The notes: generated by a model not told the origin, from the letters alone. A stretch of 64,000 nucleotides of DNA from Amycolatopsis methanolica 239 (GCF_000739085.1 NZ_CP009110.1:868001-932000); one strand, 5' to 3'; numbered from the stretch's first letter, positions 1 through 8,310 are shown. Translations and numbers: made by a program.

Positions 1-1
1 C

Positions 2-1105
2 GCGACCCAGGGGCACACGCAGTCGCTACACACCAACGCGCTCGACGAGGCGCTGGCCCTGCCGACCGACTTCTCCGCGCGCATCGCCCGCAACACCCAG
101 CTGCTGCTGCAGCAGGAGTCCGGCACCACCCGCGTGATCGACCCGTGGGGCGGCAGCGCGTTCGTCGAGAAGCTGACCTACGACCTGGCCCGCAAGGCGT
201 GGGGCCACATCAGCGAGGTCGAGTCGGCGGGCGGCATGGCCCGCGCCATCGACGCCGGCATCCCGAAGCTGCGCATCGAGGAGGCCGCGGCCCGCACCCA
301 GGCGCGGATCGACTCCGGCCGCCAGCCGGTGATCGGCGTGAACAAGTACCAGGTGGTCGACGACGAGCAGATCGACGTGCTCAAGGTCGACAACGCCGGG
401 GTGCGCGCGCAGCAGCTGGAGAAGCTGCGGCGGCTGCGTGAGGAGCGCGACGAGGACGCCACGCAGGACGCGCTGCGCCGTCTCACCGCCGCCGCGGAAG
501 GCTCGGGCAACCTGCTGGAGCTGGCCGTCGACGCGGCCCGCGCGAAAGCGACGGTCGGGGAGATCTCCGACGCGCTGGAGAAGGTGTGGGGCCGCCACGC
601 CGGGCAGATTCGTACGATCTCCGGGGTGTACCGCGACGAGGTCGGGAAATCCGGGAACGTGGAGAAGGCACGCGCGCGGGTCGAGGCGTTCGCCGAGGCC
701 GAGGGGCGCCGTCCGCGCATCCTCGTCGCCAAGATGGGCCAGGACGGGCACGACCGCGGCCAGAAGGTGATCGCCACGGCGTTCGCCGACCTCGGCTTCG
801 ACGTCGACGTCGGCCCGCTGTTCTCCACGCCGGCCGAAGTCGCGCGCCAGGCGATCGAGGCGGACGTGCACGTCGTCGGCGTGTCCTCGCTGGCCGCCGG
901 TCACCTGTCCCTGGTGCCCGCGCTGCGCGAGGAGCTGGCCCAGCTCGGGCGCGAGGACATCATGATCGTGTGCGGCGGCGTCATCCCGCCGCAGGACTAC
1001 GACGAGCTGCGGGCCGCGGGCGCGTCGGCGATCTTCGGGCCGGGCACGGTCATCGCGGACGCCGCGCTGGACCTGCTCGACCAGCTCGAGCAGCGGGAGT
1101 CCTGA
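2..1105 (+). CDS. mutB: Methylmalonyl-CoA mutase large subunit, C-terminal part (5' end outside window)
   Basis: Adenosylcobalamin-dependent mutase that interconverts methylmalonyl-CoA and succinyl-CoA in propionate and odd-chain catabolism. The frame is open from base 2, so about 367 C-terminal residues are present. The first residues match the end of the TIM-barrel substrate domain ([14 protein letters not shown], then IDPWGGS). The C-terminal B12-binding domain carries the D-x-H-x-x-G cobalt-ligand motif as DGHDRG near nt 743-760, followed by the conserved CGGVIPPQD segment. It stops 4 bp before meaB, consistent with an operon in which MeaB protects or reactivates the mutase. Identity is firm; the N-terminus is not visible. 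Confidence 0.97.
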   Translation, partial: ATQGHTQSLHTNALDEALALPTDFSARIARNTQLLLQQESGTTRVIDPWGGSAFVEKLTYDLARKAWGHISEVESAGGMARAIDAGIPKLRIEEAAARTQARIDSGRQPVIGVNKYQVVDDEQIDVLKVDNAGVRAQQLEKLRRLREERDEDATQDALRRLTAAAEGSGNLLELAVDAARAKATVGEISDALEKVWGRHAGQIRTISGVYRDEVGKSGNVEKARARVEAFAEAEGRRPRILVAKMGQDGHDRGQKVIATAFADLGFDVDVGPLFSTPAEVARQAIEADVHVVGVSSLAAGHLSLVPALREELAQLGREDIMIVCGGVIPPQDYDELRAAGASAIFGPGTVIADAALDLLDQLEQRES

Positions 1106-1109
1106 GCCC

Positions 1110-2093
1110 TTGCCGCGCAAGATCGACGTCGGTGCCTACGCCAAGGGTGTCCTCGCGGGCGACCGCGGCACCCTGTCCAGGGCGATCACACTGGTCGAGT
1201 CCCAGCGGGCGGACCACCGGCAGCTCGCCCAGGAGCTGCTGGTCGAGCTGCTGCCACACGCCGGCGGCGCGCGGCGCGTCGGGATCACGGGCGTGCCCGG
1301 TGTCGGCAAGTCGACCTTCATCGACCAGCTCGGCACCGACCTGACCGAGTCCGGCCACCGGGTCGCGGTGCTCGCCGTCGACCCGTCGTCGACCCGGACC
1401 GGCGGCAGCATCCTCGGCGACAAGACCCGCATGGCGCGGCTGGCCAACGACCCGGCCGCGTTCATCCGGCCGTCGCCGACGTCCGGCACGCTCGGCGGCG
1501 TCGCCCGCGCCACCCGCGAGACGATCGTGCTGATGGAGGCCGCCGGGTACGACGTCGTGCTGGTCGAGACCGTCGGCGTCGGGCAGTCCGAGGTGACCGT
1601 GGCGAACATGGTCGACTGCTTCCTGTTCCTGACGCTGGCCCGCACCGGCGACCAGTTGCAGGGCATCAAGAAGGGCGTGCTGGAGCTCGCCGACGTGATC
1701 GCGGTAAACAAGGCCGACGGCGAGCACGAGCGCGACGCCAAACGCGCCGCGCGGGAACTGGCCGGGGCGCTGCGGATGATCTACGGCCCGGACGCCGCGT
1801 GGACCCCGCCGGTGCTGACCTGCAGTGGGCTCAACGACATCGGCCTGGACACGGTGTGGCAGCAGATCGAGCGGCACCGCGAAACCCTGGCGGGATCCGG
1901 CGAGCTGGACCGCAAGCGCAAGCAGCAGCAGGTCGACTGGACCTGGGCGATGGTGCGCGAACAGCTGCAGGCCCGCCTCGCCGAGCACCCCGGTGTGAAA
2001 GCGCTGGTACCCGAGGTCGAGGAGGACGTCCGGGAGGGCAGGCTCACCGCCACGCTGGCGGCGCAGAAGATCTTGGACGCCTTCTCCGCGTGA
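1110..2093 (+). CDS. meaB: Methylmalonyl-CoA mutase-associated GTPase MeaB (ArgK/MeaB family)
   Basis: G3E-family P-loop GTPase that gates cofactor loading and protects methylmalonyl-CoA mutase; cytoplasmic. The 327-residue product has a Walker A motif GVPGVGKST near residue 62, the family signature DPSSTRTGGSILGDKTRM, and a base-specificity NKAD motif. Length is normal for the family. The start is TTG at 1110, 4 bp after the mutB stop; no ATG or GTG start fits the conserved N-terminus better. Position directly behind mutB is the classic arrangement and supports co-transcription. Confidence 0.96.
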   Translation: MPRKIDVGAYAKGVLAGDRGTLSRAITLVESQRADHRQLAQELLVELLPHAGGARRVGITGVPGVGKSTFIDQLGTDLTESGHRVAVLAVDPSSTRTGGSILGDKTRMARLANDPAAFIRPSPTSGTLGGVARATRETIVLMEAAGYDVVLVETVGVGQSEVTVANMVDCFLFLTLARTGDQLQGIKKGVLELADVIAVNKADGEHERDAKRAARELAGALRMIYGPDAAWTPPVLTCSGLNDIGLDTVWQQIERHRETLAGSGELDRKRKQQQVDWTWAMVREQLQARLAEHPGVKALVPEVEEDVREGRLTATLAAQKILDAFSA

Positions 2094-2135
2094 GTCTCCT
2101 TGTTGACGGGTAACGGAACCGGCACACTGGGCAGC

Positions 2136-2426
2136 ATGGTCAAGGTGCGTGCCGTGCTGGCGGGTCTGATGCTGACGACGATGGTCACGTTCGCCGTGCC
2201 CACCGCGCCCGCGCTCGCCGCGCCGGTCTCCGTGCACGTCGCCGCCGGCGTGGTGGCGCAGCAGACCACGGACCCCGGGCCGCGCATCAACCCCGACGAG
2301 AACAGCAAGGCCAACCAGGAGAAGACGAAGAACAAGATCATCGTCGGGGTGCTCGCCGCGGTGCTCGCCGCCATCGTCCTCTGGGGACGGAGCGTGCGGC
2401 GCAAGAAGCGCAAGGCCTCCAGCTGA
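2136..2426 (+). CDS. Small exported or membrane protein, unknown function
   Basis: A 96-residue protein with a signal-peptide-like N-terminus (MVKVRAVLAGLMLTTMV... ending in APALAA), a short charged or polar middle (NPDENSKANQEKTKNK), one C-terminal transmembrane helix (IIVGVLAAVLAAIVLW) and a basic tail (RRKKRKASS). This gives a bitopic layout with a short external segment. The frame is open from TTG 2100, but ATG 2136 begins directly at the signal sequence and is preferred. It follows meaB by 42 bp. I do not recognise a named family. Confidence 0.72.
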   Translation: MVKVRAVLAGLMLTTMVTFAVPTAPALAAPVSVHVAAGVVAQQTTDPGPRINPDENSKANQEKTKNKIIVGVLAAVLAAIVLWGRSVRRKKRKASS

Positions 2427-2590
2427 CCGCACGCGGCGCATTCGGTTACGCCGTATTCCGTAGTGCCGCTCGCCGCAGATCCACTACCGGCCGTCGCTCA
2501 GCGTGAGATCCGGTTCGAAGATTGCTCCTTGCATGGTGCAGGATTGCGTCAAATGGGTTACGTAGTTCTCGGTGTGTATGGAGGTGCGGC

Positions 2591-3886
2591 GTGACCGTGC
2601 TGGACTCCCGCCCGGAGGTGCCCGGTGATCACGGTGGTCGCCCTACCTCGTTCGAGGCGCCGCACGCGCTGATCACGGCGGATGGCGTCAGCATGGCTCC
2701 CGTGACCGATCTCGGTGCGGGCCGGGGCCCCTTCTGGCTGGACGAGTGGCTCGAGCGCGGCGGTACGGACCTCGTCGCCTGGCGCCGTCACATCCACGCC
2801 CACCCGGAACTGGCGCGCCACGAGTTCGCGACCACCGAGCTGATCTGCGACGTCCTGCGCTCGGCCGGGCTGGACCCCGAGATCTTGCCCGGCGGCACCG
2901 GTGTGGTGTGCGACGTCGGATCGGGTGACCGCTGCGTCGCGCTGCGGGCCGACATCGACGCGCTGCCGCTCACCGAGGCGACCGGCCTGCCCTACTCGTC
3001 GACGGTGGACGGTGCCGCGCACGCCTGCGGGCACGACGCGCACACCGCGATCCTGCTCGGCGCGGCCAAGGCCCTCGCGTCGGCGCCCGAGCTGCCCGGC
3101 CGCGTGCGGCTGATCTTCCAGCCCGCCGAGGAGGTCATGCCCGGCGGCGCGCTCGACGTGATCACCGCGGGTGGTCTCGACGGCGTCGACCGGATCTTCG
3201 GCCTGCACTGTGACCCGCGGGTCGAGGTCGGCAAGATCGGCACCCGCGTCGGCGCGCTGACCTCGGCCGCAGACCTGATCGAGCTGCGCCTGACCTCGCC
3301 CGGCGGGCACACCTCCCGGCCGCACCTCACCGCCGACCTGGTGCACGCGCTGGGCGTCGCGATCACCTCGCTGCCGTCGCTGCTGTCCCGGCGGGTCGAC
3401 CCGCGGTCCGGCACCGTGCTGGTGTGGGGCGCGGTGCACGCCGGGCAGGCCGCCAACGCGGTGCCCGAGGAGGGCGTGCTGCGGGGCACGCTGCGGACGG
3501 CCGACCACGAGGTGTGGAAGGCGCTGGAGCCGCTCGTCCGGTCGTCGGTGGAGTCGCTGCTGACGCCCTACGGGGTCGGCTTCGAGCTGGACTACCGCCG
3601 CGGGGTGCCGCCGGTCGTCGGCGACGAGGACAGCACGTCGCTGCTGCGCGCCGGCATCGAGGCGGCCCTCGGCGACGATGCGGTGACCGGTACGGAACAG
3701 TCGTCCGGCGGCGAGGACTTCGCCTGGTACCTGGAGCACGTGCCGGGCGCCTTCTGCCGCCTCGGCGTGTGGTCCGGCGAGGGCGACCAGCGCGACCTGC
3801 ACCGCCCCACCTTCGAACTGGACGAGCGCGCGCTGCACGTCGGCGTCCGCGTCCTGGTCCACACCGCCCTGGCCGCCCTGGCCTGA
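2591..3886 (+). CDS. M20 family amidohydrolase (AmiA-like)
   Basis: Zinc-type aminoacylase or amidohydrolase of the M20D/AbgA-like group, predicted to hydrolyse N-acyl amino acids or related amides in the cytoplasm. About 431 residues from GTG 2591, which has a GGAGG-type site at 2580-2584; ATG 2695 is an alternative. Metal-binding motifs are visible: ACGHDAHTA, the glutamate pair in QPAEEVMPGG, and GLHCDP. A dimerisation-domain signature (SPGGHTSRPH) follows, and the last metal region is SSGGEDFAWYL. Its place near the lpdA/Rv3304-like pair matches M. tuberculosis amiA1 (Rv3305c) from memory, but the substrate cannot be read from sequence. Confidence 0.88.
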   Translation: MTVLDSRPEVPGDHGGRPTSFEAPHALITADGVSMAPVTDLGAGRGPFWLDEWLERGGTDLVAWRRHIHAHPELARHEFATTELICDVLRSAGLDPEILPGGTGVVCDVGSGDRCVALRADIDALPLTEATGLPYSSTVDGAAHACGHDAHTAILLGAAKALASAPELPGRVRLIFQPAEEVMPGGALDVITAGGLDGVDRIFGLHCDPRVEVGKIGTRVGALTSAADLIELRLTSPGGHTSRPHLTADLVHALGVAITSLPSLLSRRVDPRSGTVLVWGAVHAGQAANAVPEEGVLRGTLRTADHEVWKALEPLVRSSVESLLTPYGVGFELDYRRGVPPVVGDEDSTSLLRAGIEAALGDDAVTGTEQSSGGEDFAWYLEHVPGAFCRLGVWSGEGDQRDLHRPTFELDERALHVGVRVLVHTALAALA

Positions 3887-3909
3887 CCGCCGTCCGCGAC
3901 GCCGGCCGC

Positions 3910-3993
3910 CGTGTTTGCCCCTCCCGACAGCGTGTTGGCCGTTCCGGGCGGCGTGTTGGCCGCTGGGCGCGCCGAGTTTGCCGAAACGACCGC
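3910..3993 (+). repeat. Degenerate 21-bp tandem repeat, left array
   Basis: Four consecutive 21-bp units (3910, 3931, 3952, 3973) start with variants of CGTGTTTGCCC or CGTGTTGGCCG and then diverge. The units are the reverse complement of the cleaner array at 4998-5110 on the other side of the DUF559 gene. The spacer between the M20 gene and the DUF559 gene (3887-4089) otherwise holds only the two DnaA-box-like sites. Confidence 0.7.
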
Positions 3994-4011
3994 CACCGCC
4001 TTGCCCGGCAG

Positions 4012-4039
4012 TTGTCCACAGGCGCTCCAGTTATCCACA
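4012..4039 (+). promoter_or_regulatory. Pair of DnaA-box-like sequences
   Basis: TTGTCCACA at 4012-4020 and TTATCCACA at 4031-4039 lie 19 bp apart in the same orientation, about 50 bp upstream of the DUF559 gene start. Both match the bacterial DnaA 9-mer (TTATCCACA is the E. coli consensus, TTGTCCACA the common actinobacterial form). Two boxes are too few for an origin, and no dnaA/dnaN/gyrB genes are near. They may be a titration or regulatory site. Confidence 0.45.
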
Positions 4040-4089
4040 GATTGCCGGCGCGGTCACTATTCGTGGCTGAACAGGCGCAATCTGTCTCC

Positions 4090-4995
4090 ATGTTCGGAAT
4101 ACCTGACACAGAACACGGCGCGGCGCGCCGAAGCGATTTGATCGACGCTCTCGGCGAGCGAACCCTCCGCGGAGCACTGCGGGACAAAGTGCTCATCCAC
4201 TTGTGGCGCGGAGTGATCATCGACGCGCGGCGTGCACTGGACCCGCTGACCCGCGCGGCCGCGGCCGTCCTCGCCGGGGGCCCGGAGGCGGTGCTCTCGC
4301 ACCACACTGCCGCATGGCTGCACGGATGCACCGCGGCGCGGTCCAACCAGATCCACGTGACCGTGCCCTACTCCGTCTGGGTGCGGTCGAAGACCGGGTT
4401 GGTGGTTCACCACGACAGGTTCGACCGCGGAGACGTCGTCGAGCTGCAGGGCTTGCCGGTGTTCGCGCTCGAGCCTGTTCTCGCGGATCTCCTGTGCACC
4501 GAAGACAGGTGGAAGGCGCTCGCCTGCCTGGACCAGGCGTTGAACGAGCAGTCGCCGCACGAGGTCGCGGACTTCCGGAAGGAGGTCGACCGGCGGCTGG
4601 TGGAGAGGGACGACCGGCGCGGGATCCGCAATGCGGAGGCGTTGATCGTCTTGGGAACGACAGGTGCCGAGTCGCCCCAGGAGAGCCGGTTGCGGCTGAC
4701 GATCATCGACGCCGGCTTTCCGATCCCCACAACGCAACATCCGATCACCACCCTGCAGGGTGAGTTGATCTACCGCTTGGATCTGGCTTGGGCGGAATTG
4801 CGGATCGGAGTGGAGTACGACGGGTACGAAGCGCACGAGGGCCGGGAGCTGCACGACGCGACGCGTGATGACCGGTTGAGCAGCCGGGGCTGGCGGATCA
4901 TCCGGGTCAGGAAGGACGACCTCGTCGATCCCTCGCGGTTCCTGGCCGAATTGCGGGAGGCTTTCCGCGAACGCGGCTACCGGATATATCCGTGA
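4090..4995 (+). CDS. DUF559-like PD-(D/E)XK protein with winged-helix-type N-terminus
   Basis: 301 residues, of a kind common in actinomycetes. The N-terminal part resembles AbiEi-type antitoxin winged-helix domains (LIHLWRGVIID, then AVLSHHTAAWLHGC). The C-terminal part looks like a DUF559/Vsr-like nuclease fold: YRLDLAWAELRIGVEYDG, with D231 and E242 as candidate acidic residues, then RDDRLSSRGWRIIRV. Biochemical role is unproven for this group. ATG 4090 is used; an in-frame GTG at 4063 is possible and neither has a strong ribosome site. It is flanked on both sides by 21-bp repeats in opposite orientation and preceded by two DnaA-like boxes. Confidence 0.75.
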   Translation: MFGIPDTEHGAARRSDLIDALGERTLRGALRDKVLIHLWRGVIIDARRALDPLTRAAAAVLAGGPEAVLSHHTAAWLHGCTAARSNQIHVTVPYSVWVRSKTGLVVHHDRFDRGDVVELQGLPVFALEPVLADLLCTEDRWKALACLDQALNEQSPHEVADFRKEVDRRLVERDDRRGIRNAEALIVLGTTGAESPQESRLRLTIIDAGFPIPTTQHPITTLQGELIYRLDLAWAELRIGVEYDGYEAHEGRELHDATRDDRLSSRGWRIIRVRKDDLVDPSRFLAELREAFRERGYRIYP

Positions 4996-4997
4996 GC

Positions 4998-5110
4998 GGC
5001 CAACACGGTGCCGGGAGGGGCCAACACGGTGCCGGGAGGGGCGAACACGGTGCCGGGAGGGGCGAACACGGTGCCTGGAGGGGCGAACACGGTGCCGGGA
5101 GGGGCCAACG
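4998..5110 (+). repeat. 21-bp tandem repeat, right array
   Basis: Five full units of GGCSAACACGGTGCCGGGAGG (S = C or G) at 4998, 5019, 5040, 5061 and 5082, plus a decayed sixth from 5103. Units 1-2 read GGCCAAC and 3-5 read GGCGAAC; unit 4 has one C-to-T change. It begins 3 bp after the DUF559 stop and ends just before the stop of the opposite-strand gene. The 21-bp period makes an APPGTVF heptapeptide repeat on the minus strand, which I regard as incidental. A related single copy sits at 7096-7117. Confidence 0.92.
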
Positions 5111-5119
5111 CGCGGGGGG

Positions 5120-5578
5120 TCAGGATGTGATGCCGCGGCAGGGGCGGGTTCGCAGGTCGTCCACGTAGTCCGTCGGCGCGCCTGCCGCCTCGGCGGCGTC
5201 GGCGAGCACGCCCAGGTACCGGGCCGACGGCAGACCGCCCTCGTAGGCGTCCAGCACGTACAGCCAGGCCAGCGCGGAGCCGTCCATCGTCTGCACGCGC
5301 AGCCGGATCTTGTTGTGCATGCCCAGCTCGCCGCCTTCCCAGCGGTCGAGCAGCGCCTCGTCGAGCGGCGTCACGTCGTACAGCACGACGAAGACCCGGG
5401 AGCCCGGGTCTTCGACGATGGTCGCCAGGGCGCCTTCCCAGCCGAGGTCCTCGCCTCCGAAGGTCAGCCGCCACCCCTCCAGCCAGCCCGTGCCGGCCAT
5501 GGGCGAATGCGGCGCCCGCTCCATCATCTGATTCGGATCCATGTTGGACCCGTAGGCGGCATACAACGGCACGCGCAC
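5120..5578 (-). CDS. Gamma-glutamylcyclotransferase-like (AIG2/GGCT fold) protein
   Basis: 152 residues with the fold's diagnostic N-terminal YAAYGSNMDP motif, which forms the substrate loop, followed by conserved GWLEGWRLTFGG and a V-L-Y-D-V strand. Family members cyclise gamma-glutamyl groups to 5-oxoproline, but many bacterial paralogues are uncharacterised. It lies head-to-head with lpdA (93 bp apart), the same neighbour relation I recall for Rv3304 and lpdA in M. tuberculosis. The start GTG/ATG at 5578 places YGSNM near residue 9, as expected. Confidence 0.82.
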   Translation of the reverse strand: MRVPLYAAYGSNMDPNQMMERAPHSPMAGTGWLEGWRLTFGGEDLGWEGALATIVEDPGSRVFVVLYDVTPLDEALLDRWEGGELGMHNKIRLRVQTMDGSALAWLYVLDAYEGGLPSARYLGVLADAAEAAGAPTDYVDDLRTRPCRGITS

Positions 5579-5671
5579 AGCCTAGCCGCCCATCGCTCAC
5601 CCGACCGGACGTACTCCAGGTGTCGCCGCCTAAGGTTGTGGATGAGGTGCGCGTAAGGAGGAGGAGACCAC

Positions 5672-7075
5672 GTGACCAGGATCGTGATCATGGGCGGCGG
5701 ACCGGCGGGCTACGAGGCGGCGCTGGTGGCCGCACAGCACGGCGCCGACGTCACGATCGTCGAGAAGGAAGGGCTCGGCGGCGCGTGCGTGCTCTACGAC
5801 TGCGTCCCGTCGAAGACGTTCATCGCCTCCTCCGGCGCCCGCGCGAACATGCACGGCCTCGGTGAGCTGGGGATCATCACCGACATGGCCGACACGAGCG
5901 TCGACCTGCGCACGGTGCACGGCCGGGTCAAGGGCCTCGCGCTCGCCCAGTCCGCCGACATCCGCGCCCGCGTGCAGCGCGAAGGTGTGAAGATCCTCAC
6001 CGGTGAGGGCCGGTTCGACGACGACGAGCCCGGCCTGGCCACCCACAAGGTCCGCGTCATGAAGGCCACCGGCGACGTCGACGTGCTCGACGCCGACGTC
6101 GTCCTGATCGCCACCGGCGCCACGCCGCGCGTGCTGCCCGGCGCGGTGCCCGACGGCGAGCGCATCCTCGACTGGCGCCAGCTCTACGACCTGCCGGAAC
6201 TGCCCGAGCACCTGGTCGTGGTCGGGTCCGGGGTGACCGGTGCCGAGTTCGCCTCCGCCTACACCGAGATGGGCGTCAAGGTCACCCTCGTCTCCAGCCG
6301 TGACCGCGTCCTGCCGCACGAGGATGCGGACGCCGCCGCCGTGCTGGAGGAGGTGTTCGCCCAGCGCGGCAACACCGTCGTCAAGCACGCGCGGGCCGAG
6401 CGGGTCGAGCGCACCGAGAAGGGCGTCGAGGTCCACCTGCAGGACGGCCGGATCATCGAGGGCACCCACGCGCTGATGACCGTCGGCTCCGTGCCCAACA
6501 CCAAGGACATCGGCCTGGAACGGGTCGGCATCGAGCCCGGCCCCGGCGGGTTCATCACCGTCGACCGGGTGTCCCGCACCAGCGTCCCCGGCATCTACGC
6601 GGCAGGCGACTGCACCGGCGTGCTGATGCTCGCGTCGGTGGCCAGCATGCAGGGCCGGATCGCGATGTGGCACGCGCTCGGCGAGGGCGTGGCGCCGATC
6701 AAGCTGAAGACGGTCGCCGCGAACGTGTTCACCCACCCGGAGATCGCGACCGTCGGCATCAGCCAGAGCGCGATCGACTCCGGCGAGGTCCCCGCCCGGA
6801 CCATCATGCTGCCGCTGGCGACCAACGCGCGGGCGAAGATGGAGGGTCTGCGCCGCGGTTTCGTGAAGCTGTTCTGCCGCCCGGCGACCGGCGTGATCGT
6901 CGGTGGCGTGGTGGTGGCGCCGACGGCGAGCGAGCTGATCTTGCCCATCGCGCTGGCGGTGCAGAACCAGCTGACGGTCGACCACCTGGCGCTCACCTTC
7001 GCGGTGTACCCGTCGCTGTCCGGCTCCATCACGGAGGCCGCGCGGCAGCTGATGCGGCACGACGACCTGGACTGA
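5672..7075 (+). CDS. lpdA: NAD(P)H-quinone dehydrogenase (LpdA-type flavoprotein disulfide reductase)
   Basis: 467-residue two-dinucleotide-binding flavoprotein. FAD-binding GGGPAGYEAA is at residues 8-17, the redox pair is Cys39/Cys44 (CVLYDC), the second nucleotide-binding motif is VVGSGVTGAEFAS, and GIYAAGDCTG contacts FAD. The C-terminus reads VYPSLSG where lipoamide dehydrogenases have HPTLSE, so the catalytic His/Glu pair is missing. M. tuberculosis LpdA (Rv3303c) lacks it too and reduces quinones rather than lipoamide. The GTG start at 5672 has a strong AAGGAGGAGGAG site. It likely acts in redox defence at the membrane face. Confidence 0.93.
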   Translation: MTRIVIMGGGPAGYEAALVAAQHGADVTIVEKEGLGGACVLYDCVPSKTFIASSGARANMHGLGELGIITDMADTSVDLRTVHGRVKGLALAQSADIRARVQREGVKILTGEGRFDDDEPGLATHKVRVMKATGDVDVLDADVVLIATGATPRVLPGAVPDGERILDWRQLYDLPELPEHLVVVGSGVTGAEFASAYTEMGVKVTLVSSRDRVLPHEDADAAAVLEEVFAQRGNTVVKHARAERVERTEKGVEVHLQDGRIIEGTHALMTVGSVPNTKDIGLERVGIEPGPGGFITVDRVSRTSVPGIYAAGDCTGVLMLASVASMQGRIAMWHALGEGVAPIKLKTVAANVFTHPEIATVGISQSAIDSGEVPARTIMLPLATNARAKMEGLRRGFVKLFCRPATGVIVGGVVVAPTASELILPIALAVQNQLTVDHLALTFAVYPSLSGSITEAARQLMRHDDLD

Positions 7076-7095
7076 TGTCACGGTTGGGTGTCGGG

Positions 7096-7117
7096 GGCCA
7101 ACCCCGGTGCCCGGCGG
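7096..7117 (+). repeat. Dispersed single copy of the 21-bp repeat
   Basis: A degenerate copy of the GGCCAACACGGTGCCGGGAGG element lies in the 83-bp gap between lpdA and the next gene, 2 kb from the tandem array. It shows that the element is a dispersed intergenic family and not a by-product of the DUF559 locus alone. The match is about 18 of 22 positions by eye. Confidence 0.45.
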
Positions 7118-7158
7118 CGCGCCTTAAGGGCCATCAGCCCTACCGCCGTGAGGCCGCC

Positions 7159-7662
7159 ATGAGAACAACCGCCATCGTCGCCGGCATCTTCGCGACCCTG
7201 GTCGCCGCCACGCCGGCGTTCGCGCAGACCACCACCACTTCGCCGGAGGAAACCACCTCGGCGGAGGAAACCACTTCGGCTCCGATTCCCACCTGGTTGA
7301 AGCTGTCCGCGTACAGCGGGCACGCCGGCGAGCGGGTCTCGGTCGCCGCCGCCTGCGAGGCCGAAGCCAGTCCACTCACCACTCGAGCCCTGCGGGTGAC
7401 GCAACCGCTTGCGGCGAACGCGGAGGGGCATCAGCCGTGGGCGTTGTTCGCCGAAACGGTGATCCGCGATGTGCCGGAAGGCTCCTATCCGGTGTCGTTC
7501 CACTGCGGTGAGGAACCGGTGACCGTCTACTTCACTGTGCTCGACCGGGATTCCTCGCCCGCGCCGGGAAAGCCGGATCGGGGCTCCGCGCCGAGCCCGG
7601 GGCAGACGCGGGTCGTGCCGCGGGGCGCGCCGCAGACCGGTGACGGGTCGCTGGCGCCGTGA
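7159..7662 (+). CDS. Secreted Thr/Glu-rich protein, probable sortase partner
   Basis: 167 residues: a signal peptide (MRTTAIVAGIFATLVAATPAFA), then a TTTTSPEETTSAEETTSA stretch, a beta-rich domain with two cysteines (AACEAE, SFHCGEE), and a Pro/Arg-rich tail ending APQTGDGSLAP. The gene overlaps the sortase start by 4 bp (GTGA), so the two are translationally coupled. The APQTG near the C-terminus resembles a sortase signal but lacks the usual following hydrophobic helix and basic tail. I infer a substrate or cofactor of the sortase; function is unknown. Confidence 0.8.
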   Translation: MRTTAIVAGIFATLVAATPAFAQTTTTSPEETTSAEETTSAPIPTWLKLSAYSGHAGERVSVAAACEAEASPLTTRALRVTQPLAANAEGHQPWALFAETVIRDVPEGSYPVSFHCGEEPVTVYFTVLDRDSSPAPGKPDRGSAPSPGQTRVVPRGAPQTGDGSLAP

Positions 7663-8186
7663 TCCGGGCGGTGTTCGCCGCGGTGCTGGGCCTGCTTCTG
7701 CTGTGCGGTTGCGCCGCATCGCCGGAGCAGACCCGGCCGGTCGCGGATCCCGTCGCCGTGGAGATCCCGGCGATCGGGGCGCGCTCGACGCTGATCCCGT
7801 TGGGGCTCAACGAGGACGGGACCGTGCAGACCCCGCCGGTGACCTCGCCCGGGCAAGCGGGCTGGTATTCGCACGGCCCGGCGCCGGGCGAACCCGGGCC
7901 CGCGGTGATCCTGGGACACGTCGACGGCAACCGGCAGCCGGGGATTTTCGCGCGGTTGAAAGAACTTTCGCCCGGCGACCGGGTTGAGGTGTCGCGTGTG
8001 GACGGTTCACGGGCGGGTTTCGTGGTGATCCGCTTGGAGCGGGTGCCGAAAGCGGAGTTCCCGACCGCCGCGGTGTACGGCGACACGGCCGGGCCGGAGT
8101 TGCGGCTCATCACGTGCGGCGGCGTGTTCGACCGGGCCACGCGCAGTTATCGGGACAGCGTGATCGTGTACGCCGTTCTCGGCTGA
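7659..8186 (+). CDS. Class F sortase
   Basis: 175-residue membrane or lipid-anchored cysteine transpeptidase that would join sorting-signal proteins to cell-wall or protein acceptors. The catalytic triad is visible: His87 in ILGHVDG, Cys153 in LITCGG and Arg165 in YRDSVIVYA. The N-terminus is hydrophobic and ends LLLLCGC, so Cys18 could be lipidated (not a perfect lipobox). Short length and the VDIPAIG-like strand (VEIPAIGARS) fit actinobacterial class F enzymes. Start is GTG 7659, overlapping the upstream secreted-protein stop. A strong bidirectional hairpin follows. Confidence 0.9.
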   Translation: MIRAVFAAVLGLLLLCGCAASPEQTRPVADPVAVEIPAIGARSTLIPLGLNEDGTVQTPPVTSPGQAGWYSHGPAPGEPGPAVILGHVDGNRQPGIFARLKELSPGDRVEVSRVDGSRAGFVVIRLERVPKAEFPTAAVYGDTAGPELRLITCGGVFDRATRSYRDSVIVYAVLG

Positions 8187-8204
8187 CCCGTTTTGTCGAG
8201 GGTG

Positions 8205-8242
8205 GCCCTGCCGCCGCTCACCGCAGGGCGCGGCGGCAGGGC
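8205..8242. terminator. Perfect 13-bp stem, bidirectional terminator-like hairpin
   Basis: GCCCTGCCGCCGC (8205-8217) pairs exactly with GCGGCGGCAGGGC (8230-8242) across a 12-nt loop. It lies between the convergent sortase and glpK genes, where a shared terminator is expected. There is no clear T-tract, which is common in GC-rich actinomycetes. Confidence 0.8.
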
Positions 8243-8310
8243 GCGCCCGGGTGCGGCGCGCGCCCTCCGCTGAAACCCCGCCGGGCAAGGAAAACGCGCG
8301 CCGCGATCTG

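Noticed and set aside
4012-4039. Replication origin
   Set aside because: Only two DnaA-like boxes, no AT-rich unwinding element and no dnaA, dnaN or gyr genes.
4998-5110. CRISPR array
   Set aside because: Repeats are directly adjacent with no spacers, and there are no cas genes.
4977-5600. 207-residue minus-strand frame with APPGTVF heptad repeats
   Set aside because: The repeat peptide is created by the 21-bp DNA repeat, and the rest of the frame overlaps the GGCT-like gene out of frame.
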